From Pedobacter sp. (GTDB lineage Bacteria > Bacteroidota > Bacteroidia > Sphingobacteriales > Sphingobacteriaceae), in NCBI RefSeq assembly GCF_031119335.1, contig NZ_JAVHXT010000005.1:1-64000 (forward strand): 64,000 bases of DNA, read 5' to 3'. The notes beneath the pieces are model-generated. The model saw only the letters and a list, made by a program, of their open reading frames with translations. It was not told the origin of the DNA and made no database searches. Positions 16,119 through 24,828 of the stretch are shown here, piece after piece (within the stretch, counting starts at the first letter, position 1; every line of letters begins with the position of its first letter). The position numbers and the translations under genes are program-made.

Positions 16119-17111
16119 TTAATGTTGATCCTTTACGTCTGCTAGTGTCAGTAGTTTATCTAATTCGGCAATACGCTTGTCTTCGAAATAAGTAAGCTTG
16201 TGCATATTGACTTTTTTTAATAGGTCTGCTAAAGGCATGTAATCATTACCATCTACCAATACTCGTAAAACATGGGGCAAAGTATCTGATACAACCGTAC
16301 ATTTTAAGTTTTTCAATTCACCGTTCACCAATTCATCGTATAGTATTTGGAAGAAAAAGTAGTTGATGATTTGATCCTGTGTTTTCCAATAATGCAGAAT
16401 TAGATCGACCATTGTAGCTATCAGCACGCTACCTTTTTTCGCAAAAATGATACTGTTTAACATTTTTACTCTGTATCTCGGATCCCAACTCCAATAGCTG
16501 GTATGAGGACCTGCCCAGAATGATTTATTTGGTTCATCATCACTACGCTGAAAAACAAAATAATCTTGATTGCTGAACTTTTCTGGCAGTGGGGCAGTAA
16601 GCAAAATAGTTGCATCTAGCCAAACACCACCGTAAACGTGAAGCAGCGCAAGCCTAAGTAGATCCGAAAAAAACACTTTCGAGAACTTGGTTTCGTCTTC
16701 TGTTTTCCAAACAAAGTCTGGGAAATCTAGATATTCTCGTATATTGCTATCATTTAGGCGAACAACCTGATAATCGCCTTTATATTTATCTACAGAATCA
16801 AAGCACCGCTGTACAACCGCTGGCAGCGGAGATCCATCGTTTAATTGTCCCCAATATTGCCAAATGACTTTTTTGCTAATTTGTTGCTTTGCTCTTAAAG
16901 AATTCTTTTTGATTTTTCCTTCGAAGTAATCTGTTATAAGAGGTTGCCAGAACTTAACAACTCGACCATGTTTACGGGCTACTATTTGATTGCGGATTAA
17001 TCCCCAAACTTTATTAGGTATTGATTTAAGATCGAAATGGCTCTGCTGTTTACTCATATTCTTTCTGTTACTGCCATTACGCCAACTGCGCAACACAGTC
17101 TGAATGACCAT
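16119..17111 (-). CDS. Capsular polysaccharide glycosyltransferase (GT32/Caps_synth type)
   Basis: 330 residues. VIWQYWGQLNDG, a pattern shared by GT32-like transferases, is followed by FFSDLLRLALLHVYGGVWLD and ATILL, where the aspartate-rich DxT/DAT site binds the nucleotide sugar and metal. Such enzymes add sugars to capsule or lipopolysaccharide. Two starts are possible: ATG at 17109-17111 or ATG at 17055-17057 (MSKQQSH). A -7 promoter motif at 17122-17129 lies only 10 bp from the first ATG, which leaves room mainly for the second, and the first 18 residues are basic and look unlike coding sequence of the family; the longer form is given here but the shorter may be right. Paralogue at 18274. 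Confidence 0.82.
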   Translation of the reverse strand: MVIQTVLRSWRNGSNRKNMSKQQSHFDLKSIPNKVWGLIRNQIVARKHGRVVKFWQPLITDYFEGKIKKNSLRAKQQISKKVIWQYWGQLNDGSPLPAVVQRCFDSVDKYKGDYQVVRLNDSNIREYLDFPDFVWKTEDETKFSKVFFSDLLRLALLHVYGGVWLDATILLTAPLPEKFSNQDYFVFQRSDDEPNKSFWAGPHTSYWSWDPRYRVKMLNSIIFAKKGSVLIATMVDLILHYWKTQDQIINYFFFQILYDELVNGELKNLKCTVVSDTLPHVLRVLVDGNDYMPLADLLKKVNMHKLTYFEDKRIAELDKLLTLADVKDQH

Positions 17112-17121
17112 TATGTTATCA

Positions 17122-17129
17122 CAAACGTA
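17122..17129 (-). promoter_or_regulatory. Bacteroidota -7 promoter element for the GT32-like gene
   Basis: On the minus strand TACGTTTG matches TAnnTTTG. With transcription starting a few bases further, the ATG at 17109-17111 would have almost no leader, while the ATG at 17055-17057 would have one of about 60 nt. Confidence 0.45.
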
Positions 17130-17217
17130 GATAATTTTCTTTTATTTGTGCCGAAACAGTATGTAATTTATGTAGTTTTATCGCTGCAAAATACAGAAAT
17201 AAGAGATAAACCACTTC

Positions 17218-18246
17218 ATGTCAAGAAACGAATTTAAGGGCAAAACTATTCTCATTGCGGTTCCAGACTACATTGGACTTCCAAACAGGTTTAGGAAAAA
17301 CCTAGAGGCATTAGGCTTTGTTGTTTTTAATATCTCAAGTGATGTAAATTTAAAAATTGGCTTAAAAAACACTCTTATTCATCTTTACAAGAAAATAGTT
17401 CTTGGAATAAAAACATATAAAAGAGAAAGAAAACAATTATTAGATTTTTTTGGGCAGTTGGAAAAATTAAAACAGCAAAATATCAATCAATTTGATTTTG
17501 CACTTTTCATTCGTCCTGATAACTTTTCTGATAAGCTAATAGAAACTGTGAGAGGACATTCTTCTAAGTTAGTTGCCTATCAGTGGGATGGTATGAACGT
17601 TTATCCCGAGGCTCACAAAAAGATCAAATTTTTCGAGCGATTTTTTGTTTTTGATTTTAACGATCTGAAAAATGAAAAGTTGTTACCTCTTACAAATTTT
17701 TATTTTGACGACATTAATCCGAAAGAAAATAAAAATGACGCTTATTTTATAGGAAATTATAAAGCAGATAGAATAGAACTGCTACTAAATATATCTAGGA
17801 AACTGAAAGATTTAGGATTGAAAACATCCATTAATCTATATGTTTATTCCGAAGATCAAGCTAATCAAGTGAGAGAAGAACCGATAAATATATTGAGTAA
17901 TGAACTCACCTTTTCGGAAAATGTGCAGAATGTTTCTCAATCTAAAATAATTATTGATTTTGCGAATAATGTACATTCCGGACTTTCTATGAGACCTTTC
18001 GAAGCATTAGGTTATAAGAAAAAATTGATCACCAATAACGCTTTGATAAAAGAGTATGATTTTTATCGCCCAGAAAACATTTTTGTAATAGAAAACGGTA
18101 ATCTTGATGGATTGGAAAAATTCATCTCTACTCCTTATAAAGATTTGCCAGAGGAAATTTACGAGAAATATAGTTTTACAAACTGGATAAAATATGTGAT
18201 GGATGTTAAACCTCACCTACCTATAAATTTCCCTAAAAAATTATAA
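17218..18246 (+). CDS. Glycosyltransferase, CgeB-like
   Basis: 342 residues with no membrane segment. A Rossmann-like first half (KTILIAVPDYIGLPNRFRKN; FALFIRPDNFSD) and a second half with DDAYFIGNYKADR-type sequence (NDAYFIGNYKADRIELL) and SGLSMRPFEALGYKKKLITN, the carbohydrate-donor site pattern of GT-B enzymes of the CgeB/GT1-like group. Its acceptor and donor are unknown. The coding sequence is clearly A/T- and lysine-rich relative to the sugar-nucleotide genes, as common for transferases acquired in capsule loci. It is divergent from the gene at 16119 and 27 bp ahead of the next transferase. Confidence 0.72.
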   Translation: MSRNEFKGKTILIAVPDYIGLPNRFRKNLEALGFVVFNISSDVNLKIGLKNTLIHLYKKIVLGIKTYKRERKQLLDFFGQLEKLKQQNINQFDFALFIRPDNFSDKLIETVRGHSSKLVAYQWDGMNVYPEAHKKIKFFERFFVFDFNDLKNEKLLPLTNFYFDDINPKENKNDAYFIGNYKADRIELLLNISRKLKDLGLKTSINLYVYSEDQANQVREEPINILSNELTFSENVQNVSQSKIIIDFANNVHSGLSMRPFEALGYKKKLITNNALIKEYDFYRPENIFVIENGNLDGLEKFISTPYKDLPEEIYEKYSFTNWIKYVMDVKPHLPINFPKKL

Positions 18247-18273
18247 ACTACTGATAGTAAAGACAATCTAATA

Positions 18274-19209
18274 ATGAAATTTAAACTTAACCATCGACTA
18301 AGGCTTTACTTTGGCGTCTTGAGGCAGAGCACACCACGTTTTGATGGAAAGGTAAAACATTTCGTTTGGGGGTCTGGAGAAAAATCTAACACCACTGATA
18401 GCATACCTAAAGTCATTTGGCTTTACTGGAATGATGAAATCCTCAACTCGGCAACTGTTCAATTGTGTATAGATATTATCAACAACCTGCATGCAGACTA
18501 TGAAGTTCATTTTATAAATAAAGCTAACCTCTTTGATTATCTTCCTAATTTTCCAAAGAAACTACTTGAGAAACCTTCCAATTTTGTTTCGGACATGGTT
18601 CGACTGATGCTTTTAGAGCAACATGGTGGAATTTACCTCGATGCCACAGTTCTGCTATCAAAACGGCTTGACTGGGCTTTAGGGCTTCAACAAACAGACC
18701 ATTCTGAAGTTGTACTTTATTATACCGACGAAAATACTCGGGAAGAAAAATTCCCAATGATAGAAACCTGGTTTATTGCCGCACTACCCAAATCAGCTTT
18801 CATCAAGGCATGGCGGGAAGAATATCAGAACTGTATACTAAGTGCAAATTCGGATACTTACTACGAAAATAACGACGTATTACCTTTAGCTGATTTCCCC
18901 TTGGATGCCACATACTATGCCTCATATATGGCTGGACAAATTGTAATGCGCAAAAACCAACAATATAGACTTAGTTTGTTGAGGGCAGAAGATGATGCCT
19001 TTAGTTACGGCCTGGGCTTCAAGAAAAAGTGGGATGAAGTTGCAATGGCAGATGTGCTATTATTCAATAAAAAAGTAAATCTACTTCCTAACCTTATTAA
19101 GTTGATCCGCTTTGACAGACGACGCTTAGATTACTATATTGAACGGAAGTTTTACAAGAAACATTCTTGGCTAGGAGAGCTACTGTACACGCAAAATGCT
19201 AACGATTAG
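18274..19209 (+). CDS. Capsular polysaccharide glycosyltransferase (GT32/Caps_synth type)
   Basis: 311 residues, a divergent paralogue of the protein at 16119: IPKVIWLYWNDEILN matches VIWQYWGQLND, and FVSDMVRLMLLEQHGGIYLD followed by ATVLLSKRL matches the metal/donor site region. Second half differs, as expected for acceptor specificity. It follows the CgeB-like gene in the same direction and its end overlaps the convergent GT2 gene by 11 bp. Confidence 0.82.
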   Translation: MKFKLNHRLRLYFGVLRQSTPRFDGKVKHFVWGSGEKSNTTDSIPKVIWLYWNDEILNSATVQLCIDIINNLHADYEVHFINKANLFDYLPNFPKKLLEKPSNFVSDMVRLMLLEQHGGIYLDATVLLSKRLDWALGLQQTDHSEVVLYYTDENTREEKFPMIETWFIAALPKSAFIKAWREEYQNCILSANSDTYYENNDVLPLADFPLDATYYASYMAGQIVMRKNQQYRLSLLRAEDDAFSYGLGFKKKWDEVAMADVLLFNKKVNLLPNLIKLIRFDRRRLDYYIERKFYKKHSWLGELLYTQNAND

Positions 19210-20002
19210 CCCAAAGATTTTTAACTTTCCACAACTTGTATGCTAACATGCCTGAGTTGACACCCGGAATGGAGAAATTATGTTTCTGGGCAAAATCAAG
19301 CATACGAGCCTTTGCATGAAGCCAATCTTGATGCACCTTTTCGCGGTGCGCCTTACTAGCTTTAGTCATAATGGAGTTCTCACGTTCGTAGTAGGTATAA
19401 TCAGCGTCTGGAACCACTACCATCTTCTCTGCAAAATAAACCGCTGGCACAGAAAATACTAAATCCTCTATAAATCGCCCCTCTTCGAAATGCAAATTAT
19501 GCTTTTGCAGAAATTCAGCACGGAATAGATACCTCCAAACGTAACCCCACCTGCCTACGTAGGTAACCTTTAGCTTTTCTTCGGTATTAGAATAGACTTT
19601 GCGTTGTTTAAATCGAATAGTTTTATGACGAAACTTTTGATTAACCATACCTCCGCAAGCTAGGTCGGCACCAGTTAGCACCAATGCCTCGGCCATATTC
19701 TTGTAGTAATCGATATTTATTGTGTCATCTACATCCATAAAATGGATATACTCTCCAGCGGCTGCTTTAACACCTACATTTCGAGCTGCAGAAAGGCCTC
19801 TATTTTGTTCTAAACGGATAATTTTAATGGGATATTTTTCGGCAATAATTCCAGACTGATCTTTAGACCCATCATCCACTACTATGACTTCGAGCTTCTT
19901 GTAAGACTGGCTCAATAGCATATCCAGGCAAGATTTCACATATTGCTCACCGTTGTATATAGGAACAATAACTGATACCAAAGGTTGGTTGCTTACTTCC
20001 AT
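19199..20002 (-). CDS. Glycosyltransferase family 2, tandem copy 1
   Basis: 267 residues with a GT-A domain: VSVIVPIYNGEQYVKSCLDM at the N-terminus, VIVVDDGSKDQS, GLSAARNVGVKAAAGEYIHF and the metal-binding MDVDD (about residue 90). The C-terminal half is helical (LFRAEFLQKHNLHFEEGRFI). It is about half identical by eye to the neighbouring protein at 19993 and clearly arose by duplication. The two open reading frames overlap by 10 bp. It would add a hexose-type residue to the polysaccharide. Confidence 0.85.
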   Translation of the reverse strand: MEVSNQPLVSVIVPIYNGEQYVKSCLDMLLSQSYKKLEVIVVDDGSKDQSGIIAEKYPIKIIRLEQNRGLSAARNVGVKAAAGEYIHFMDVDDTINIDYYKNMAEALVLTGADLACGGMVNQKFRHKTIRFKQRKVYSNTEEKLKVTYVGRWGYVWRYLFRAEFLQKHNLHFEEGRFIEDLVFSVPAVYFAEKMVVVPDADYTYYERENSIMTKASKAHREKVHQDWLHAKARMLDFAQKHNFSIPGVNSGMLAYKLWKVKNLWANR

Positions 20003-20787
20003 ATCAATTTTACGATTTTACGTAAAACATAGGCTGCACGACCGGTATCCAAACCTGGAATTTTAATGTTATGCTGTTGGGCAAATGCTTTTCGATAAGC
20101 TTTTGCATGATTATGATCGTCACGACGTTTTTTACGATGCGCTTCGTCTTTTCTAGTCATAATAGAGTTCTCACGTTGGTAATACAAGTATTCTGCACCT
20201 GGAACCACCACTACCTTCTGAGCATAAAAAACCGCTGGTAAAGAAAACATCAAATCTTCAATAAAACGACCTTCCTCGAAACGAAGGTTATGCTGTTTTA
20301 GAAAATCCAATTTGAACAAATAACGCCAAACATAACCCCATTTGCCAACAAATGTAGCTTTCAATTTATCATTAGTAGATGTAAATACCTCCCGCTTTTT
20401 AAACAACCAAGTTTTGTAATTCTTCTTCTCATTTATCATTCCGCCACAGGCGATATCCGATCCAGTCTCTGTAATTGCATCAACCAGCGCCTTGTAATAA
20501 TCTGTATTGATTTCATCATCTACATCCATAAAATGGATAAACTCACCTTTTGCAACATCTATTCCGGTATTTCTTGCAGCAGATAGTCCGCGGTTTTGCT
20601 CATGATTGATCAATTTTACCTGATAACCTTGTGTCATAGCGGCAGAATTATCAGCCGAACCGTCATTAACAACAATTATTTCCAGATTTTTGTAAGACTG
20701 CTTCATCATCATATCCAGACAAGGCTTTACATATTGCTCACCGTTATACACTGGAATTATTACAGAAACCAAAGGTTCGCTATTCAT
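19993..20787 (-). CDS. Glycosyltransferase family 2, tandem copy 2
   Basis: 264 residues. SVIIPVYNGEQYVKPCLDMM, EIIVVNDGSADNS, GLSAARNTGIDVAKGEFIHF and MDVDDEINTDYY follow the same order as in the next gene, with GKWGYVWRYLFKLDFLKQHN also shared. Both are GT-A family 2 enzymes. The C-terminus (about 220 onward, KKRRDDHNHAKAYRKAF) is where the two differ most, which could reflect different acceptors. It lies 11 bp downstream of the Stealth gene in the same operon. Confidence 0.85.
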   Translation of the reverse strand: MNSEPLVSVIIPVYNGEQYVKPCLDMMMKQSYKNLEIIVVNDGSADNSAAMTQGYQVKLINHEQNRGLSAARNTGIDVAKGEFIHFMDVDDEINTDYYKALVDAITETGSDIACGGMINEKKNYKTWLFKKREVFTSTNDKLKATFVGKWGYVWRYLFKLDFLKQHNLRFEEGRFIEDLMFSLPAVFYAQKVVVVPGAEYLYYQRENSIMTRKDEAHRKKRRDDHNHAKAYRKAFAQQHNIKIPGLDTGRAAYVLRKIVKLIWK

Positions 20788-20798
20788 AGTTAAAATGT

Positions 20799-21791
20799 TT
20801 AAAGCTCGAAATTAGATTTTTCAGGTAATATACTCTCAAACGCATCTTCTACCCTTGCCATAGTTTGTTCATAATTTCTCATGTGCTCATTATCATTAAT
20901 ACAAACCAATGAGTAGCGCTGCTCCCTTATGGCTTTCATCGCTTTTTCTGCCTTAAACAATAGCGGGAACATTTTAGTATTTTGATAAGTATTGTAGGAA
21001 TTGAAATTAGACCTACAAATTTGCCAAGTTCTAAAAAGCTCTTGCGTATAATCATTGGGGCTACGAAACCTGTTATGAGACATTTTTTTTAGCTCCTCAC
21101 CTTCCTTTTCCCAAACTTCTTCAAAGGTAGCCTTTAGATAAGGCTGCGCATTATGTGGAGTTCTCAAAGTAATGAACTTATCATAAAATGATAATTGCTT
21201 GGTTAATCTACCTCTGCTGCCATAACTTTCATCATACCATTTATCACGATCTCTTTTCAACACTTCCTTCTTATCGAAATGCTTGTTGATTATTCTGATG
21301 TTATTTTTAAGACACTTACTCCACAAAGACAAACCAAAGTTCAGCCTGAAAGCAGCAATATCGTTAGGCAATCCGTTCTTAAAAAAACGTTCTGGCGTAA
21401 TGTGATTAGTAATGAAAAAGTCATCATTAAAATAAACAAAGTGCTCAGAAAGATTTGGGATTTTATGAAGGTAAATTTCGATTAGACTAGAATTAAAAAC
21501 AGGTAGAAACTCTTTGGGAATATAATCTTCATGATTTACCAAACGCAACTTCGGATGGTCGATGTTCATCCATTCGGGATGCTGACCGCAAGTTACAAAA
21601 TGGATGTTTCTTACCCAAGGCGCAAACTTCTCAACACCTCTAAACCAATATTTAAGCAAACCATGATCACGGAAACGGGCTTGAGAGACCTCATTCTTAG
21701 TATTATCTATTTTACCTGAATATTTAGCGAAGTCCTGCTGCCATTTTGGATCGTTCATATCTACCCAGGTAATTACAAAATCTATTTCCAT
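20799..21791 (-). CDS. Stealth-family sugar-phosphate transferase
   Basis: 330 residues starting with MEIDFVITWVDMNDPKWQQD, the Stealth CR1 motif. CR2 follows (RFRDHGLLKYWFRGVEKFAP; FVYFNDDFFITNHITPERFF) and a CR3-like segment with TPHNAQPYLKATFEEVW near residue 210 and RFRSPNDYTQE. Stealth proteins are phosphotransferases that join sugars by phosphodiester bonds in capsules and include the GlcNAc-1-phosphotransferase of animals; the name reflects immune masking. So the exported polymer probably has sugar-phosphate links. First gene of the Stealth - GT2 - GT2 operon. Confidence 0.9.
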   Translation of the reverse strand: MEIDFVITWVDMNDPKWQQDFAKYSGKIDNTKNEVSQARFRDHGLLKYWFRGVEKFAPWVRNIHFVTCGQHPEWMNIDHPKLRLVNHEDYIPKEFLPVFNSSLIEIYLHKIPNLSEHFVYFNDDFFITNHITPERFFKNGLPNDIAAFRLNFGLSLWSKCLKNNIRIINKHFDKKEVLKRDRDKWYDESYGSRGRLTKQLSFYDKFITLRTPHNAQPYLKATFEEVWEKEGEELKKMSHNRFRSPNDYTQELFRTWQICRSNFNSYNTYQNTKMFPLLFKAEKAMKAIREQRYSLVCINDNEHMRNYEQTMARVEDAFESILPEKSNFEL

Positions 21792-21954
21792 ATCTGCCTT
21801 GCCTTGATTTAGTCAAATTTATAGCATGTAAAGATAGATAAATTCGTTAATAATGGCTTGCAAACACATCTTGTGCTATTAATTTATTAAACATTACCTC
21901 CGCGTCGTACTACTTACTATCAGTTAAATGGAACAAATTCTTTAGCCGTTTTCT

Positions 21955-21962
21955 TATCTTTG
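21955..21962 (+). promoter_or_regulatory. Bacteroidota -7 promoter element for the GT92-like gene
   Basis: TATCTTTG fits TAnnTTTG, 77 bp before the ATG at 22040. The rest of the 248-bp divergent gap (21792-22039) shows no gene. Confidence 0.5.
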
Positions 21963-22039
21963 TAGCGAGTTCTAGGTAGTGTATGCAAATGGTGATCATT
22001 AAAATTAGCATAAACATCTATGACTTAAAGTACAAATAA

Positions 22040-23038
22040 ATGAATAAGACAATTGTAAGTTTCTTAACATCATTCATTCCTAATAAAGCTAGAAAGGAAA
22101 AGTGGCATCAAATATTAACAAAAATTAATTTAGCTGATGTTACCAAAAAAGGATTTGCGGAAGTAATTGCAGGACTTATTCCTCATAAAATGACTAGAAA
22201 TAGGTGGCGTGGAATTTTACGCTACGGACCATTTAACGCAATTAGTTTAAAATCCAAAATGCAGCGCAATAAAGAGGTTGCAACGCAGCATTATCTAGCA
22301 GTTTGTGCAATAGCAAAAAACGAAGGTCCTTATTTTGAAGAATGGATAGAATGGCATCGCAGCGTGGGTGTAGAAAAGTTTTATATCTATGATAATGAAA
22401 GCACCGACAATACCAAAGAAATTTTAACCCCCTATATAGAAACTGGTATTGTTGAATATACATTTTGGCCTGGAATGAAGCAACAGCTCCCGGCTTATGA
22501 CGATTGTTTAGAAAAGCATCGATTGGATACACATTGGATTGCGGTTATTGACCTAGACGAATTTATTAAACCCGTTAAAGACAAGTCTATCCCAGATTTT
22601 TTAAAACGATTTGAAAGTTTCGCTGCCGTAGAAATTAACTGGCTAGTGTACGGAAGTGGTGGTGCTAAAACAAAAGAAAATGGAGGAGTGATGGAACGTT
22701 TTAGGAAACATTCATTGGCAAGTCATGGGGCAAATAGACATGTAAAAAGTATTGTCAACCCTCGCCGTGTGTTCTCATTTATTGGTTGCCATGAAGTGGC
22801 TAGATTAGACGGAAAAACTGCCGATTCGCACGGAAACATTGTAGAAAAACATTTTCGTGATAGAGAACCACAGCATGACGTTATTCGAATTAACCACTAT
22901 GCTGTAAAATCTTACGAGGAGTTTCTGCAAAAGCGTGCTCGTGGGCGTGCCAGAGCATTGGAACAACGTGATTTGGGTTATTTTACTTGGCTTGACCTTA
23001 ATGATGTTGAAGAAGCCACCGAAGTTGAAAAAGACTAA
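22040..23038 (+). CDS. Glycosyltransferase family 92 / Glyco_tranf_2_4-like protein
   Basis: 332 residues. After a basic N-terminal region of about 80 residues comes LAVCAIAKNEGPYFEEWIEW, then GVEKFYIYDNESTDNTKEIL, and HWIAVIDLDEFIKPVKD, in which DLDEF is the donor/metal site. This pattern belongs to the GT92/DUF23-type transferases, often in capsule clusters. The C-terminal HFRDREPQHDVIRINHYAVK and SYEEFLQKRARGRAR are also family features. It stands alone as a rightward gene and ends 18 bp before the convergent HAD gene; it closes the polysaccharide locus on the right. Confidence 0.82.
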   Translation: MNKTIVSFLTSFIPNKARKEKWHQILTKINLADVTKKGFAEVIAGLIPHKMTRNRWRGILRYGPFNAISLKSKMQRNKEVATQHYLAVCAIAKNEGPYFEEWIEWHRSVGVEKFYIYDNESTDNTKEILTPYIETGIVEYTFWPGMKQQLPAYDDCLEKHRLDTHWIAVIDLDEFIKPVKDKSIPDFLKRFESFAAVEINWLVYGSGGAKTKENGGVMERFRKHSLASHGANRHVKSIVNPRRVFSFIGCHEVARLDGKTADSHGNIVEKHFRDREPQHDVIRINHYAVKSYEEFLQKRARGRARALEQRDLGYFTWLDLNDVEEATEVEKD

Positions 23039-23056
23039 TTGAGGAAGTTTACCTTA

Positions 23057-23668
23057 CTAAATTTTATCTACCCTGACCCAATCCATTCCTGCAGCAATAG
23101 CTCCCTGAACACCTAAATCTGCATCTTCAAAAACAATACACTTTTTTGGATCTACGCCTAGAGCTTCAGCAGCTGCTAAAAAAGGATCTGGAGCGGGTTT
23201 ACCTTTAGGGGTTTCGCCAGCGCAAACCATTACATCTATCAGATCGATTAAACCTAGTACAGTAAGCGTTTTGGTGACGGTTTTTCTGCTTCCGCCAGAT
23301 ACTACAGCTATTTTAACTTTACCAACATGATTTTTAAGATGTTCGGCAACATAAGAAATGGGTTGTGTTTTTTCGATGTATTTATCAATAAAGATTTGTG
23401 ATTTTTCACTCGCAAAGGTGTCTGGCAGCGCTATTCCATATCTTTTTGTGATTTCGTTGGCAAAAATTGCAGTTGGCATACCTGCAAATTCATCAACCAT
23501 GTTTAGATCCAAACCAACTCCGTAATTGGCGGCAACTTCTTCGTAGGCCAATTTATGAGCCATCATATTATCGGCAAGCGTACCATCGCAATCGTATAAA
23601 AAAGCTTTGTATTCGCCTTCGGTTCTTTTAGTTAAAAGCTCTAGTTTTTCTAAGTGTTTAGTATCCAT
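23057..23668 (-). CDS. HAD-superfamily sugar phosphatase / beta-phosphoglucomutase-like
   Basis: 203 residues. Motif I FLYDCDGTLADNM (nucleophile Asp and DxDGT) near residue 22, motif II VVSGGSRKT near 120, motif III lysine in PKGKPAPDPF and motif IV VFEDADLGVQGAIAAGM. The helical cap of class C1 lies between motifs I and II. Substrate likely a sugar phosphate but not certain. Its ATG overlaps the hemH stop in a TAATG arrangement, so the two are translationally coupled. Confidence 0.82.
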   Translation of the reverse strand: MDTKHLEKLELLTKRTEGEYKAFLYDCDGTLADNMMAHKLAYEEVAANYGVGLDLNMVDEFAGMPTAIFANEITKRYGIALPDTFASEKSQIFIDKYIEKTQPISYVAEHLKNHVGKVKIAVVSGGSRKTVTKTLTVLGLIDLIDVMVCAGETPKGKPAPDPFLAAAEALGVDPKKCIVFEDADLGVQGAIAAGMDWVRVDKI

Positions 23669-24678
23669 TATTTAGACATTTCTGCAAGTGCATCAATAAA
23701 TCTTGGGTCGTCGTTTAAGCTTTCTACCAACTGTACGTGCTCACCTCCCAGCTCCTTAAATTCTTCGTGGTATTCTACGGTAATTTCATATAGGGTTTCC
23801 AAGCAATCGGCCACAAAAGCCGGACTGAAAACCAGCAAGCGTTTTTTACCTTCTGAAGCTAATTTCTTAAGTGTATCGGTAGTATAAGGTTGTATCCAAG
23901 GTTCTTTACCTAAGCGAGACTGGTAGCAAACAGAGTAATTTTCTCTTGTTATTCCCAATTTTGCAGCTAAAAGTTTTGCCGTGTTGTGGCATTGTGCAGA
24001 GTAGCAAAATTTGTTCGCATTATTATAGTTATCACAACAGTTAGTAACCTTTAAGCAATATTTACCTGTATGATCCGATTTAGACATTTGTCTTTCTGGC
24101 AAGCCGTGGAAACTGAACAACACGTGATCGTAATTTTCTAAGCCGTGCTTTCTTGCATTGTCTGCAAAAATTTCCAACATCAAATCGTTATCGTGAAACG
24201 AATTAACAAAAGAAACTGGAGGTATAGTTGGCCATTTGCTAATTAGCTCCATTACCAGCTGCAAAACTGAACCTGTACTTGCCGAAGCATATTGAGGAAA
24301 CAAAGGAATTACTTTGATACTGCTAACCAAACCAGCTTTTAACTTTTCTAAAGCGTTTTCGATAGATGGACTTTGGTAGCGCATTGCCAATTCTACCTGA
24401 TATTCTTTACCAAGTTTTTCTTGCAACATTTTAGCTTGCAACTCGCTGTAATAGAGTAAAGGTGAGCCATTTTCGTTCCAAATTTCTTTGTAAAGCTTAG
24501 AAGTTTTTGGACTGCGGAAAGGTACGATGATACCTTTAACCAATAGTGTTCTATTTAATTTAGGGATATCGATTACCCGTTCGTCCATCAAAAATTGATC
24601 AAGATATTTTCTTACATCTTTAACTTCCGGACTATCTGGAGTACCCAGATTAACTAGCAGTATACCTTTCTTGGCCAT
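23668..24678 (-). CDS. hemH: Ferrochelatase
   Basis: 336 residues. GILLVNLGTPDSPEVKDVRK at the N-terminus, YKEIWNENGSPLLYYSELQA, a central VIPLFPQYASASTGSVLQL and the active-site SFHGLPERQMSKSD (catalytic His) are diagnostic. SRLGKEPWIQPYTTDTLKKL and FSPAFVADCLETLYEI with the metal-site residues complete the family pattern. It inserts Fe2+ into protoporphyrin IX (or coproporphyrin III) in the last step of haem synthesis. A -7 promoter motif is 18 bp upstream. Confidence 0.95.
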   Translation of the reverse strand: MAKKGILLVNLGTPDSPEVKDVRKYLDQFLMDERVIDIPKLNRTLLVKGIIVPFRSPKTSKLYKEIWNENGSPLLYYSELQAKMLQEKLGKEYQVELAMRYQSPSIENALEKLKAGLVSSIKVIPLFPQYASASTGSVLQLVMELISKWPTIPPVSFVNSFHDNDLMLEIFADNARKHGLENYDHVLFSFHGLPERQMSKSDHTGKYCLKVTNCCDNYNNANKFCYSAQCHNTAKLLAAKLGITRENYSVCYQSRLGKEPWIQPYTTDTLKKLASEGKKRLLVFSPAFVADCLETLYEITVEYHEEFKELGGEHVQLVESLNDDPRFIDALAEMSK

Positions 24679-24695
24679 TAATTTCTTATTTGCGG

Positions 24696-24703
24696 CAAAT
24701 ATA
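24696..24703 (-). promoter_or_regulatory. Bacteroidota -7 promoter element for hemH
   Basis: TATATTTG on the minus strand, 17 bp before the hemH ATG. Confidence 0.6.
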
Positions 24704-24760
24704 AGTCGATTTACGGTTTTAGAGGTACGATTTTAGATTTTAAGACAGAAAGCAGACAGA

Positions 24761-24800
24761 ACAGTTGGCAGTTAGCAGTTGGCAGTTAGCAGTTTACAGT
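24761..24800. repeat. Short tandem cagttggcagttag spacer
   Basis: Three to four units of about 14 bp (cagttggcagttag, decaying to cagtttacag) between hemH and the ispH end. Too short and without unique spacers, so not a CRISPR. Confidence 0.7.
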
Positions 24801-24828
24801 TTGCGACAAAATTTACGTAAATCAACTA

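Noticed and set aside
24761..24800. Tandem cagttggcagttag units as a possible CRISPR
   Set aside because: Units abut without unique spacers and no cas gene is present.
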